From NCBI RefSeq assembly GCF_031179145.1, contig NZ_JAPSIB010000009.1, forward strand, positions 1 to 64,000: a stretch of 64,000 nt of DNA, given 5' to 3'. Below the pieces are notes generated by a model. It was not told where the DNA came from and did no database searches. It saw nothing but the letters and a program-made list of their open reading frames with translations. Below, one piece after another: positions 48,293 to 59,301 of the stretch. Origin of the DNA: Brevibacterium sp. Lineage in GTDB: Bacteria > Actinomycetota > Actinomycetes > Actinomycetales > Brevibacteriaceae. A program made the position numbers and the translations under genes. The number at the start of each line of letters is the position of its first letter. The first letter of the stretch is position 1.

Positions 48293-49289
48293 CCGGGACG
48301 TACTCCCAGTGCCAGAGCTCGTAGGAGTTGCGCTTGGCCCAGTCCGGATTCTCCCAGCCGAACTCTCCCGCGTTCTTCTCGAGCCAGTCGTACTGCGAGG
48401 TGTCGAGGTCGAGGGCGATGCCCCAACCATGGTTCGACGTGCCGGGACGCGCGGCGAACCCGGGCTTGCGGGCAGCCACGGAGACCTGAGCCTCGAGCGA
48501 CCGGTAGGAGTCCGTCACACTGAGGTTCTTGCCGGTCTCCTTCTTGTACTTCGCGTTCATCTTCGCGAAGGCCACGGCGGCGTCGGCACGCAACTTGTGA
48601 TCGCCGACGCCGATCTTGCACAGCCATTCCTCGGGCACCTCGCCGTTGGAAGCGGAGCTCTTCGGAGCCTGACCGTTGCAGCCGGGCAGGGCTGTCTTCT
48701 TGATGGCCCGCGACGCGGCCTTGACCTTGGTCTGGGTGGCGCTCGGGGCACCGATGGCCATGCTCGTCTTCTCATCGCCCGAGGCGATGTTCGCAGAGAC
48801 GCTCTCGGCGTTGATCGCCTTCGTCTGCGTATCGGCAGCAGTCGTGTCGACCTTGACCTCCTGCTCACCACCCATATTGCCGGCGATCATCACGGCGGCG
48901 ATGGCGGTGCCGGTGACGGACACGGTGGCCAGGGCTGAGATCGAGGTGACGCGCTTGCGCCGGACCGAGCGCAGGAGGGCGCCGTCGGAGCCGCGGCCGC
49001 CGGCCGATGCTGCCAGCGCCGCGCCCGTCCAGCCGTCTTCCGTCATGGCCTGGCGGGCCATCGCTTCGCGGCGGGGCGAGCCTGCGACCGCACGGGCTTC
49101 GGCGGCCATGGCCGCACGACGCGGCGACAGGGCCTGCGCGGAGGTGGTCGAATTCGAGGCTGCCGGCACCGGGGACATCACTGTCGCGGTCGGCTGGGAG
49201 CCTGTCAGGGTAACGCGTGAGGAGGCGTGCTGTTTGCGCAGATCGCGACGGCGGACCGGTGCCACTGCGGTCGAGGAATCACTCGACAT
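48267..49289 (-). CDS. M15-family D-alanyl-D-alanine carboxypeptidase (VanY-like)
   Basis: A 340-residue zinc peptidase. The N-terminal 110 residues are basic and Ala/Ser-rich and cytoplasmic; one transmembrane helix (ISALATVSVTGTAIAAVMIAG, about 115-135) anchors it; the catalytic domain is extracellular. Zn ligands are in SNHGWGIALDLD and ELWHWEY, with YRSLEAQ before. It should trim peptidoglycan peptides. The long N-terminal cytoplasmic arm is unusual for this family. ATG 49289 follows CGGAGTGAT. The upstream region has strong promoter-like elements and palindromes. Confidence 0.88.
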   Translation of the reverse strand: MSSDSSTAVAPVRRRDLRKQHASSRVTLTGSQPTATVMSPVPAASNSTTSAQALSPRRAAMAAEARAVAGSPRREAMARQAMTEDGWTGAALAASAGGRGSDGALLRSVRRKRVTSISALATVSVTGTAIAAVMIAGNMGGEQEVKVDTTAADTQTKAINAESVSANIASGDEKTSMAIGAPSATQTKVKAASRAIKKTALPGCNGQAPKSSASNGEVPEEWLCKIGVGDHKLRADAAVAFAKMNAKYKKETGKNLSVTDSYRSLEAQVSVAARKPGFAARPGTSNHGWGIALDLDTSQYDWLEKNAGEFGWENPDWAKRNSYELWHWEYVPGRKDMKGA

Positions 49290-49315
49290 ATCACTCCGTA
49301 CTGTTGTCCGTACTT

Positions 49316-49393
49316 CGGGCGCCGATACTCACGACGCCCGAAAACCTTATGTCACAACACTATAACGACACGTTACAAAATGTCACCTTTTGT
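49316..49393 (-). promoter_or_regulatory. Promoter region of the M15 peptidase gene
   Basis: On the minus strand GTGACA (49386-49381), a 16-bp spacer and TATAGT (49364-49359) form a good promoter. The -35 is centred in a perfect inverted repeat ACAAAA-N7-TTTTGT (49375-49393), a possible operator. Downstream, the leader can fold an 8-bp hairpin (TTCGGGCG/CGCCCGAA) before the ribosome-binding site. Direct reading of sites; regulation is inferred. Confidence 0.5.
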
Positions 49394-49479
49394 TCACACT
49401 GATTCTCTGACCAGCGCGAATAGTCACAAAAGTGACGCATCGGGCCCGCAGTGGGCCAACGGAACGTGTTCTGAGTCTC

Positions 49480-49508
49480 CCGATTTGTTATCAGCTGTTA
49501 CAAATCGG
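49480..49508. promoter_or_regulatory. Palindrome upstream of the M15 gene
   Basis: CCGATTTGT (49480-49488) and ACAAATCGG (49500-49508) are perfect 9-bp inverted arms around an 11-bp, partly palindromic centre. It lies about 115 bp upstream of the putative promoter. It may be a regulator site or a hairpin. The 309-bp gap between the M15 and CBS genes holds no gene. Confidence 0.4.
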
Positions 49509-49552
49509 CGAGCCATCCGTGACCTGGATCACGAGAGGATCCGGTCGATGTG

Positions 49553-49581
49553 GGCAAGGTCACGACACAGGTGACCTTGCC
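49553..49581. terminator. Hairpin after the CNNM/CBS genes
   Basis: GGCAAGGTCAC/GTGACCTTGCC, an 11-bp perfect stem with 7-nt loop, starts 18 bp beyond the stop of the second CBS gene on the minus strand. No T tract. Confidence 0.5.
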
Positions 49582-49598
49582 GCAAAGAGCTTACCAGG

Positions 49599-50654
49599 TC
49601 AGCGCTCGTGCCGCTGTCTCTGCATTGCATCCTGGACTTCTCCGACGAGTTCCTCGAGCACGTCTTCGAGGAACAGGACGCCGAGGATCCTCTCATCCGC
49701 AGAGATTACCCGGGCCACATGGATGCCGACCTTCTGCATCTGCGCCAACGCCTCCTCCACCTCGTCGTCGGCCATCACGGTGAACAGCGGCCGGAACCTC
49801 TTCGCCGGCACTGCCCCGGCGTATTCGTCGTCGCTGTCGGCGTAGAGAACGTCCTTGATGTGCAGGTACTCCTCCGGGTACCCGTCCGCATCGACGACGA
49901 AGTAGCGGGAGAACCCTGTCCTGCCCACCAGTGTGGTCAGTTCATCGGGGGTGACCCGAGCGGAGATGGTGACCAGCTGGGACATCGGCACCATGATGTC
50001 AGCCGCGGTCTTGTCGCTGAACTCGAGAGCGCCCTTGAGGAGGCCGGTGTCGTCGTTGAGCAGTCCTTCGCGTTTGGACTCGGCAACGATCGACTCGACC
50101 TGCTCGATCGTGAACGCCTCATTCACCTCATCGCGGGGCTCGACGCCCATCGCGCGCAGGATCGCGTTCGCCAGTCCGTTGAGCGGTTTGATGACGAAGC
50201 CGAACAGACGCGACAGGAACACCAGCGGCGGCGCGAGCAGCATCGCCGCCCGGGCCGAGGTGGTCAGAGCGATGTTCTTCGGCACCATCTCACCGATGAC
50301 GACGTGCAGGTAGGTGACGACGCCGAGCGCGAGGATGAAGGAGATCGTCGACGACAGCGCGGCGGGGATCCCCAACCCCTCGAGCGGTCCGGCGAGGAGG
50401 TGGTGGATCGCCGGTTCCGCCACGTTTCCGAGCAGCAGGGAGCAGACGGTGATGCCGAGCTGGCAGATCGCCAGCATCACCGACACGTGCTCCATCGCGT
50501 ACAGGGCGGTCTTCGCCGCAGCCGAGCCCGCTTGGGCGTGCGGTTCGATCTGCGAGCGTTTGGCGGCGACGACGGCGAACTCGGCGGCGACGAAGAACGA
50601 ATTGCCCAGGAGCAGGACGACGAGCCAGATCAATCCCATCCAGTCGGCGCTCAT
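49599..50654 (-). CDS. CNNM/DUF21 and CBS-domain membrane protein (second of pair)
   Basis: A 351-residue member of the CorC/hemolysin-III-like family with an N-terminal DUF21 membrane domain (about residues 1-190; VVLLLGNSFFVAAEFAVVAAKRS, VVIGEMVPKNIAL) and a CBS pair (about 210-345). The C-terminal CorC domain is missing. Members may transport Mg2+ or Co2+. Its start overlaps the stop of its paralogue by 4 bp; the trio guaB1-CBS-CBS matches mycobacterial Rv1843c-Rv1841c. Confidence 0.88.
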   Translation of the reverse strand: MSADWMGLIWLVVLLLGNSFFVAAEFAVVAAKRSQIEPHAQAGSAAAKTALYAMEHVSVMLAICQLGITVCSLLLGNVAEPAIHHLLAGPLEGLGIPAALSSTISFILALGVVTYLHVVIGEMVPKNIALTTSARAAMLLAPPLVFLSRLFGFVIKPLNGLANAILRAMGVEPRDEVNEAFTIEQVESIVAESKREGLLNDDTGLLKGALEFSDKTAADIMVPMSQLVTISARVTPDELTTLVGRTGFSRYFVVDADGYPEEYLHIKDVLYADSDDEYAGAVPAKRFRPLFTVMADDEVEEALAQMQKVGIHVARVISADERILGVLFLEDVLEELVGEVQDAMQRQRHER

Positions 50655-51982
50655 GACTGCTCACCCGCCTCTCCGGTCATGGTGGTGCCGGCGGCGTCGA
50701 GTGCCACGCGCAGCCGCTCGATCCGACGCCCATGCATCCTCTCGACGCGGATCAGGGCACCGTCGGTGCGGACCTCGTCACCAGGCACGGGGATCCGCCC
50801 GAGCTCCATGAGCACGAATCCCGCGAGGGTCTCGTAGTCCGAGTCCTCCGGGATCTTCAGACCGATCGTCGCCGACACCTCGTCGGGGCGCAGCTGTCCG
50901 GGAACGATCCAGGTTCCGTCGCGGGCCGGCCGGGCGGCGACGCGCATCCGGTCGTGTTCGTCCGCGACCTCTCCGACGAGTTCTTCGACGACGTCCTCGA
51001 GGGTGACGACCCCCGCGGTGCCGCCGAACTCGTCGACGACGACGGCCATCTGCATGCCCTTGGCGCGCAGCTCCATCAGGAGCGGGTCGAGCCGCATCGT
51101 CTCCGGTATCTCCGTCACCTCGGTCATCAGGCCGCCCGCGTAGGCGTCGTCGCGGTTGGGCAGCGGAACCGCGAAGGCCTGTTTGACGTGGACGACGCCG
51201 AGGATGTGGTCCTTGTCCTCACCGGCGACGGGAAAGCGGGAGTACCCGGTCTCGCGGGCCTGCTCGATGATCTGACTGGCGGTCGTGTCCTTCGTCACCG
51301 ACGACATCCGCGTCCGCGGGGTCATCACGTCCTCCGCGCTGCGTTCGGAGAAGCTCAGCGTCCGCTCCAGCAGACCGGCGGTCTGCTCATCGAGCACCCC
51401 CTCCTCGGCGGAATGGCGGACGAGGGAGGTCAACTCCTCCGGAGATCGACCGACCGACCCCTCCTCCTGGGGTTCGATGCCCATGGATCTCAGGATCTTG
51501 TTGGCGGTGCCGTTGAGGGCGACGATCACGGGTTTGAACACGATCGAGAACACGTACTGCATGGGAGCCGCGATCCGCCCGGTCCCCAGAGGGACGGAGA
51601 TCGCGAGGTTCTTCGGCACCAGTTCGCCGAAGATCATCGACAGCACGGTCGAGATGATCAGGGCGATCGTCAGCGCCAGCGGCGCCGACAGGCCCGGCGA
51701 CACGCCCCACACCTCGAACACCGGTGCCAGCAGGGCGCCCAGAGAGGGCTCCATCAGGTAACCGGTGAGCAGCGTCGTGATCGTGATGCCGACCTGCGCC
51801 GCAGAGAGCTGGGTGGACAGGTGCGCCATCGAGCGGCGCAGGGTCTTCGCTCCGACGACGCCGTTCTCCACGGCCCGGTCGGCCGTGTGCCGGTCAAGGG
51901 TGAGGAGGGAGAATTCAGCGGCGACGAAGACGCCGGTCCCCAGGATGAGGACGAGGGCAAGGGCCAGGAACAGCCATTCCAT
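50651..51982 (-). CDS. CNNM/DUF21, CBS and CorC-domain membrane protein (first of pair)
   Basis: A 443-residue paralogue with DUF21 membrane domain (LALALVLILGTGVFVAAEFSLLTLDRH; IFGELVPKNLAIS), a CBS pair (about 220-345, with VVDEFGGTAGVVTLEDVVEELVGE) and a C-terminal CorC/HlyC domain (about 360-435). It is likely to be a divalent-cation transporter or its regulator. It overlaps the downstream paralogue, so the two are probably made together and may form a heteromer. Confidence 0.9.
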   Translation of the reverse strand: MEWLFLALALVLILGTGVFVAAEFSLLTLDRHTADRAVENGVVGAKTLRRSMAHLSTQLSAAQVGITITTLLTGYLMEPSLGALLAPVFEVWGVSPGLSAPLALTIALIISTVLSMIFGELVPKNLAISVPLGTGRIAAPMQYVFSIVFKPVIVALNGTANKILRSMGIEPQEEGSVGRSPEELTSLVRHSAEEGVLDEQTAGLLERTLSFSERSAEDVMTPRTRMSSVTKDTTASQIIEQARETGYSRFPVAGEDKDHILGVVHVKQAFAVPLPNRDDAYAGGLMTEVTEIPETMRLDPLLMELRAKGMQMAVVVDEFGGTAGVVTLEDVVEELVGEVADEHDRMRVAARPARDGTWIVPGQLRPDEVSATIGLKIPEDSDYETLAGFVLMELGRIPVPGDEVRTDGALIRVERMHGRRIERLRVALDAAGTTMTGEAGEQS

Positions 51983-52172
51983 CAGTGACGTTCCCCACCC
52001 TTCGGGGCGAGGAGTCGTGGTCGATGCTCCCGCACGGGGTGGGGGTCATCGTCTGGGGCGCCGGCTTCCCGCCGGCTGGGACTGTCACTGGGCATGACGT
52101 GATTTTACCAACTCGTGCTCGACTGGCCAACTGAGCCGGACCACCCGAGATCCGCGGCTGAGCCGCGCCGCC

Positions 52173-53672
<1,500 letters not shown>

Positions 53673-53733
53673 TTAGGCTGGAGATGTCGTTTCAGTATCA
53701 GATCCTTGAATCAGGAAGTAGGCGATCAACGCC

Positions 53734-56700
53734 GTGTCCGTCAATACTCCGAACCGCACCATCGACGACTTCGGCTCGAACGAGTGGCTGGTCGAGGAAT
53801 TGTACGAACAGTACAAATCAGACAAGAACTCGGTCGATGAGTCCTGGTGGCCGTTCTTCGACAAGTACGAGAAGAACGGCGGAGAAACAGGCAGAGACAA
53901 TGGGACCGCCGCTGCAGACAGCCGGGGATCATCCTCCCCGCAGAGCAGACCGGCACAGAGCCCGACCCCGGCCAAATCCGGAGGCGATCTCACCACCAGG
54001 GAGAACTCCCGCGGAGTCTCCCCATCATCAGCACAGACCGAGACCCTGAAGGCGGAGACGAAGTCACTGCCCAGGGTCGTCGTCAAGGACAAGGCCGCGG
54101 CCACGGCGCCGGAGGAGACGGTGACTCCGCTGCGCGGCCCGGCGAAGCTGATCGCCAAGAACATGGACGATTCCCGCGATGTGCCCACCGCCACCTCGGT
54201 GCGCTCGCTGCCGGCGAAGGCCCTCATCGACAACCGGATCGTCATCAACTCCCACCTCAAGCGCACCCGCGGCGGCAAGGTGTCCTTCACCCACCTGATC
54301 GGCTTCGCCGTCGTCCGCGCGCTCCAGGAGTTCCCGTCGCAGAACGTCTCCTACGACGTGCGCGACGGCAAGCCCGTCATGGTCTCACCCGCCCACGTCA
54401 ACTTCGGACTGGCCATCGATGTGCCCAAGAAGGACGGCACCCGCTCGCTCCTGGTGCCCAACATCAAGAAGGCGGAGACCCTGACCTTCCGGCAGTTCGT
54501 CGACGCCTACGACGATCTCGTCGACAAGGCTCGCAAGGGCAAGCTGACCGCCGACGACTTCGCCGGCACCACGGTCTCCCTGACGAACCCCGGCGGCATC
54601 GGCACGGTTCACTCCGTCCCCCGGCTGACCAAGGGCCAGGGAGCCATCATCGGCGTCGGCGCACTCGAATACCCGGCGGAGTTCCAGGGCGCCAGCCAGA
54701 AGACCATCAACAACCTGGCTGTGTCCAAGGTGCTGACCCTGACCTCGACCTACGACCACCGGGTCATCCAGGGCGCCGGCTCCGGTGAGTTCCTCAAGCT
54801 CGTCCACGGATACCTGCTCGGTGAGGACGGCTTCTACGACGACGTCTTCGAGTCCCTGCGGCTGCCCTACGAGCCCGTGCGCTGGGTTCCCGACGTCTCC
54901 GCCGAGGATCAGGACGACGTCAACAAGACGGCCCGGGTCATCGAGCTCATCGACGCCTATCGCACCCGTGGCCATCTGATGGCCAACATCGACCCCCTGG
55001 TCTACCGTCAGCGCTCGCACCCGGACCTCGACATCAACCAGCACGGGCTGACCCTGTGGGACCTCGAACGCGAGTTCCCCACCGGCGGATTCGGCTCCAA
55101 GCCGATGATGCCCTTCCGCAACATCCTCGGCCTGCTGCGTGAGAGCTACTGCCGGACCATCGGGTTCGAGTACATGCACATCGCCGATCCGCTGCAGCGG
55201 CGCTGGTTCCAGGCCAAGATCGAGGTCCCGCACCAGGAGCTGACCCGCTCCGAGCAGGGACACATCCTCGGCCGTCTCAATGCCGCCGAGGCGTTCGAGA
55301 CCTTCCTGCAGACGAAGTACATCGGCCAGAAGCGGTTCAGCCTCGAAGGCGGAGAGTCGGCCATCGTCTTCCTCGACGAGGTCCTCAACCAGTCGGCCGA
55401 CTCAGGGCTCGACGAGGTCGCCATCGGCATGGCCCACCGCGGTCGCCTGAACGTGCTCACGAACATCGCCGGCAAGAGCTACGCCCAGATGTTCCGGGAG
55501 TTCGACGGCACGATGTCCCCCGACAGCGTGCAGGGGTCGGGCGACGTCAAGTACCACCTGGGCACCCAGGGCTCCTTCACCTCGCCGGCCGGCAACACCA
55601 CGAAGGTCTACGTCGCGGCGAACCCCAGCCACCTCGAGACCGTCGACCCGGTCCTCGAGGGCATCGTCCGCGCCAAGCAGGACCTCATCGATCAGGGTGA
55701 GTCCGGCTTCACGGTGCTGCCGGTCCTCGTCCACGGCGACGCCGCGTTCGCCGGTCAGGGAGTCGTCGCCGAGACGCTCAACCTCTCGGAGCTGCGCGGC
55801 TACCGCACCGGCGGGACCATCCACATCATCATCAACAACCAAGTCGGTTTCACGACTCCTCCCGCCTCGGCGCGGTCCTCGTTCTACTGCACGGACGTGG
55901 CGAAGTCGATCAACGCCCCGATCCTCCACGTCAACGGGGATGACCCCGAGGCGGTCGTGCGGGCCGCACGACTGGCCTTCGAGTACCGGCAGGAATTCAA
56001 CCGCGACGTCGTCATCGACCTCGTCTGCTACCGCCGCCGCGGTCACAACGAGGGCGACGATCCGTCGATGACCCAGCCGCTGATGTACTCGCTGATCGAG
56101 AAGAAGGGGTCGGTGCGCAAGCTCTACACCGAGTCCCTGGTCGGCAGGAAGTGCATCACCCCTGACGAGGCCGCGGCCGCACTCAAGGACTACCAGTCCA
56201 AACTGGAGGCGGCATTCGCCGAGACCAAGGAGGCCGAGACCGGGAAGTACACCGGCGCCGCCTTCAACGAACCGCATGTGCCCAGCGACATCGAGGCGCT
56301 CAACGACATGAGCACGGCAGTCTCCCCGGAGACCCTGCGCCGCATCGGCGAAGCGTTCGTCGAGGTGCCCGAGGGCTTCACGGTTCACAAGAAGCTGCGG
56401 GCGCTGCTGGAGAAGCGCAAGGAGATGTCCGCCTCCGGGGGCATCGACTGGGGATTCGCGGAGCTGCTGGCCTTCGGCTCGCTCCTGCTCGAGGGCGTCC
56501 CGGTCCGCCTGGCCGGTCAGGATTCCCGCCGCGGCACCTTCGTCCAGCGCCACTCCGTTCTCATCGACGCCGTCAACGGAAACGAATGGACCCCGCTGCA
56601 GAACCTCAGCGAGGAGCAGGCCCGCTTCTGGGTCTACGACTCTCTGCTCAGCGAGTACGCGGCCGTCGGCTTCGAATACGGATACTCCGTCGAACGCACC

Positions 56701-57465
56701 GACGCCCTGGTCGCCTGGGAGGCGCAGTTCGGCGACTTCGCCCAGGGAGCCCAGACCGTCATCGACGAGTTCATCTCCTCCTCGGAGCAGAAGTGGCAGC
56801 AGAATTCCGGCGTCGTCCTGCTCCTGCCCCACGGCTACGAGGGACAGGGACCGGACCATTCCTCGGCCCGGATCGAGCGCTACCTGCAGCTCTGCGCGGA
56901 GTCGAACATGACCGTCTCGCTGCCCTCTTCCGGAGCGTCCTACTTCCACCTTCTGCGCCGCCATGCGCTGACGCCGAACAAGCGTCCGCTCGTGGTGTTC
57001 ACGCCGAAGTCGATGCTCCGACTCAAGGCCGCCGCGAACTCCGTCGAGGATTTCACCACGGGCAAGTTCCAGCCCGTCATCGACGATCCCACGATCGATG
57101 CCGGACAGGTCGACCGGGTGGTCCTGGTCTCCGGCAAGCTCTACTGGGAGCTGCTGGCCAAGCGCGAGAAGATCGAGGACACCAAGACCGCTCTGGTGCG
57201 CGTCGAGCAGCTCTACCCGCTCGACGAGCCGTCGATCAAGGAGATGCTCAGTCGCTACCCGGCCGGCTCCGAGGTGGTCTGGGCTCAGGAGGAGCCCGAG
57301 AACCAGGGAGCCTGGCCGTTCATGGCCCTCAACCTGCCGCAGCTGGTCCCCGACCATGAGCTCAGCCTCGTCTCCCGTCCGGCGTCGGCGTCGACCTCGA
57401 CGGGTCTCAAGAACGTCCATGAGCTCCAACAGCAGGAGATCGTCGAACGGGTCTTCCGCCGGTGA
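53734..57465 (+). CDS. kgd: Multifunctional 2-oxoglutarate decarboxylase/dehydrogenase E1-E2 (KGD/OdhA)
   Basis: A 1243-residue fusion typical of Actinomycetota. The N-terminal segment (FGSNEWLVEELYEQYK) is followed by a linker of about 70 low-complexity residues, an E2 succinyltransferase-type domain (about 125-355; STYDHRVIQGAGSGEF), and the thiamine-diphosphate E1 domains (about 380-1243; GMAHRGRLNVL, RGHNEGDDPSMTQP, LPHGYEGQGPDHSSAR). It feeds the TCA cycle step from 2-oxoglutarate to succinyl-CoA. GTG 53734 gives the usual N-terminus. A TAGGCT at 53674-53679 could be the -10. The SGNH gene overlaps its stop. Confidence 0.97.
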   Translation: MSVNTPNRTIDDFGSNEWLVEELYEQYKSDKNSVDESWWPFFDKYEKNGGETGRDNGTAAADSRGSSSPQSRPAQSPTPAKSGGDLTTRENSRGVSPSSAQTETLKAETKSLPRVVVKDKAAATAPEETVTPLRGPAKLIAKNMDDSRDVPTATSVRSLPAKALIDNRIVINSHLKRTRGGKVSFTHLIGFAVVRALQEFPSQNVSYDVRDGKPVMVSPAHVNFGLAIDVPKKDGTRSLLVPNIKKAETLTFRQFVDAYDDLVDKARKGKLTADDFAGTTVSLTNPGGIGTVHSVPRLTKGQGAIIGVGALEYPAEFQGASQKTINNLAVSKVLTLTSTYDHRVIQGAGSGEFLKLVHGYLLGEDGFYDDVFESLRLPYEPVRWVPDVSAEDQDDVNKTARVIELIDAYRTRGHLMANIDPLVYRQRSHPDLDINQHGLTLWDLEREFPTGGFGSKPMMPFRNILGLLRESYCRTIGFEYMHIADPLQRRWFQAKIEVPHQELTRSEQGHILGRLNAAEAFETFLQTKYIGQKRFSLEGGESAIVFLDEVLNQSADSGLDEVAIGMAHRGRLNVLTNIAGKSYAQMFREFDGTMSPDSVQGSGDVKYHLGTQGSFTSPAGNTTKVYVAANPSHLETVDPVLEGIVRAKQDLIDQGESGFTVLPVLVHGDAAFAGQGVVAETLNLSELRGYRTGGTIHIIINNQVGFTTPPASARSSFYCTDVAKSINAPILHVNGDDPEAVVRAARLAFEYRQEFNRDVVIDLVCYRRRGHNEGDDPSMTQPLMYSLIEKKGSVRKLYTESLVGRKCITPDEAAAALKDYQSKLEAAFAETKEAETGKYTGAAFNEPHVPSDIEALNDMSTAVSPETLRRIGEAFVEVPEGFTVHKKLRALLEKRKEMSASGGIDWGFAELLAFGSLLLEGVPVRLAGQDSRRGTFVQRHSVLIDAVNGNEWTPLQNLSEEQARFWVYDSLLSEYAAVGFEYGYSVERTDALVAWEAQFGDFAQGAQTVIDEFISSSEQKWQQNSGVVLLLPHGYEGQGPDHSSARIERYLQLCAESNMTVSLPSSGASYFHLLRRHALTPNKRPLVVFTPKSMLRLKAAANSVEDFTTGKFQPVIDDPTIDAGQVDRVVLVSGKLYWELLAKREKIEDTKTALVRVEQLYPLDEPSIKEMLSRYPAGSEVVWAQEEPENQGAWPFMALNLPQLVPDHELSLVSRPASASTSTGLKNVHELQQQEIVERVFRR

Positions 57466-58076
57466 GCTCCGAGCGTCCTACGACCATCAGCGTGGTCGGC
57501 GGCCCCTTGGTCGCCGGCCACGGTGACGGTCGCGGCCTCGGCTGGGTCGGACGGGTCACGGCGCGCACGCTGCCCAGCCTGCCGCATCTGCGGGTGTATC
57601 CACTGGCCGTGCCCGACGAGGACTCCGCCGGCCTGCACGCCAGGGCCATGGGCGAGTCAGCGCTGCGGTTCACCTCGGAGGGAGACAACCGGCTCGTGCT
57701 GGCTCTTGGGTCGGGCGACCTCGACACCGGTCGCTCGGTGGCCCGGGCCCGGCTCGACGTCGCGAATGTGCTCGACGAGGCGCTGGCGCGAAAGGTCTCG
57801 GCATTCGTCGTCGGGCCCCCGCCCGAGCACAGCGCCGAGCGCAACCGCGGCATCGCCGAACTCAACACCAGCTTCACCGATGTCGCCAAACGCCGCGGCA
57901 TCGCCTATGTCGACACCTTCACTCCCCTGCTCGGCCATCCTGTCTGGCAGCGGGAGATCGCCTCCTCGCGCGACCATCTGCCGGCGCAGGAGGGCTACGG
58001 GCTGCTCGCCTGGCTCGTTCTCCACCGCGGCTGGTTCGACTGGCTCGGGGTCGAGGACGTGCTCGGCGACGACTGA
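57462..58076 (+). CDS. SGNH-fold hydrolase-like protein
   Basis: A 204-residue soluble protein with a block pattern of GDSL/SGNH hydrolases: VVGGPLVAGHG near the N-terminus, LALGSGDLDTG in the middle and DHLPAQEGYGLLAWLVL at the end, where Asp and His would complete a triad. The first block lacks a clear GDS serine, so activity is uncertain. It overlaps kgd by 4 bp (GTGA) but a metabolic link is not obvious. Confidence 0.75.
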   Translation: MSSERPTTISVVGGPLVAGHGDGRGLGWVGRVTARTLPSLPHLRVYPLAVPDEDSAGLHARAMGESALRFTSEGDNRLVLALGSGDLDTGRSVARARLDVANVLDEALARKVSAFVVGPPPEHSAERNRGIAELNTSFTDVAKRRGIAYVDTFTPLLGHPVWQREIASSRDHLPAQEGYGLLAWLVLHRGWFDWLGVEDVLGDD

Positions 58077-58185
58077 CCGGCGCGGTCATTGACCAGCGCC
58101 TTTCGCATGACGCTGCGATCCGGACGGGCTTTGCCCTGGACCAGCCGACATGAAACAATGAACCGTCTATCGAAGGAGTACTGCT

Positions 58186-58260
58186 ATGAGCAAGCGTGGC
58201 CGCAAGCGTCGTGACCGTCGCAACCGCAAGGCTAACCACGGCAAGCGTCCGAACAGCTGA
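58186..58260 (+). CDS. 50S ribosomal protein bL37
   Basis: A 24-residue, very basic peptide, MSKRGRKRRDRR followed by NRKANHGKRPNS. Length and composition match bL37, a small actinobacterial large-subunit protein first seen in mycobacterial ribosome structures. ATG 58186 has an excellent site, GAAGGAGTACTGCT, and the gene is followed by a terminator, so it is a real single-gene unit. Easily missed because of its size. Confidence 0.85.
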   Translation: MSKRGRKRRDRRNRKANHGKRPNS

Positions 58261-58273
58261 CGCAGGCGTGTGA

Positions 58274-58310
58274 GAAGGCGGGGAGAGCGATTTTCGCTCT
58301 CCCCGCCTTC
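58274..58310. terminator. Bidirectional terminator between bL37 and rsrA
   Basis: A 16-bp perfect stem GAAGGCGGGGAGAGCG/CGCTCTCCCCGCCTTC around ATTTT lies between two convergent genes. Confidence 0.92.
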
Positions 58311-58363
58311 TCTGTGTCACCGCCGGCGCAGTGCCAACGCCGGCTCTGTGTCCTGGTGACTGC

Positions 58364-58630
58364 TCAGATCTGCCAGGTGGTCTGTTCCACGGCAATCCTT
58401 CGCTGGATCTTCTCGCGGAGCCCCAGCGGCGCCTGCTCCCGGCTGCAGGATCGTCGCACCAGCTCCTTGAGCAGCGCTTCGATCTCGTACTCGTCATGGC
58501 ACGCGGGGCACTTCTCGAGGTGGATCGAGATCTCCCTGATCTCCGTCGTCGTCAGCTCCCCGTCAAGGTAGTGGTAGATGCGCATGAGCGACTCCGCTCG
58601 CACGCTCTCGCAGCATTCCTGCTCGCTCAC
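58364..58630 (-). CDS. rsrA: Zinc-binding anti-sigma factor (RsrA/RshA)
   Basis: An 88-residue ZAS-family anti-sigma factor. The redox-sensitive zinc site HLEKCPAC (H-x3-C-x2-C) is near residues 37-44, with an N-terminal CC pair in EQECCES as the further ligand. Under thiol oxidation a disulfide releases the sigma factor. GTG 58630 overlaps the sigH stop by 4 bp, ensuring matched synthesis. Confidence 0.94.
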   Translation of the reverse strand: MSEQECCESVRAESLMRIYHYLDGELTTTEIREISIHLEKCPACHDEYEIEALLKELVRRSCSREQAPLGLREKIQRRIAVEQTTWQI

Positions 58631-59301
58631 TTCTTCGCACCCCCTTCGCCCTTGATGTACCCGCGGTCGAAGGCGTAGTCGGCCAGCATCTCCCGCAGCT
58701 GTCGGCGGCCGCGGTGCAGACGCGACATCACGGTCCCGATCGGCGTCTCCATGATCTCCGCGATCTCCTTGTAGGGCAGACCTTCGACATCCGCGTAGTA
58801 GACGACCATCCGGAAATCCTCCGGGAGTGTCGACAGGGCATCCTTGACGTCGGAGTCGGGAAGGTGATCGAGGGCCTCGAGCTCGGCCGAACGGCCCTCC
58901 GACGAGGTGTGGCTGGCCGCCTGCGCGATCTGCCAGTCCTCGATGTCCTCACTGCCGTGCTCCTGCGGCTGGCGCTGCTTCTTGCGGTAGTTGTTGATGA
59001 AGGTGTTGGTCAGGATCCGGTACAGCCACGCCTTGAGGTTCGTGCCCGGAGTGTACTGGTGGAACGCCGCATAGGCTTTGGCATAGGCCTCCTGGACGAG
59101 ATCTTCGGCGTCAGCCGGGTTCCTCGTCATCCGCAGGGCGGCAGCGTAGAGCTGGTTGAGGTATTCCAGAGCGTCGCGCTCGAAACGGGCCGACCGCTCG
59201 GCCTCGGTTTCGGGGACTTCTTTGACTGATTCGGTCATCACTGTCAATGGTACGCCCGTTCGTTCCAGGACTGCAGTGGCACTCACAGACTTCTCCTCCA
59301 T
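58627..59301 (-). CDS. sigH: ECF sigma factor SigH/SigR
   Basis: A group 12-type ECF sigma factor controlling thiol and heat stress genes, 224 residues from ATG 59301 (preceded by GGAGAAGAGTCG). Region 2 contains [35 protein letters not shown]; region 4 has [26 protein letters not shown] and [16 protein letters not shown] second ATG at 59238 would give 203 residues without the N-terminal extension, recalling the two SigR forms known in Streptomyces. Partner RsrA is cotranscribed. Confidence 0.95.
   Translation of the reverse strand: MEEKSVSATAVLERTGVPLTVMTESVKEVPETEAERSARFERDALEYLNQLYAAALRMTRNPADAEDLVQEAYAKAYAAFHQYTPGTNLKAWLYRILTNTFINNYRKKQRQPQEHGSEDIEDWQIAQAASHTSSEGRSAELEALDHLPDSDVKDALSTLPEDFRMVVYYADVEGLPYKEIAEIMETPIGTVMSRLHRGRRQLREMLADYAFDRGYIKGEGGAKK

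Noticed and set aside
49290-49598. c-di-AMP (ydaO) riboswitch upstream of the M15 wall enzyme
   Set aside because: Such riboswitches often precede actinobacterial wall hydrolases, but I could not find the conserved helices and core sequences in the leader.
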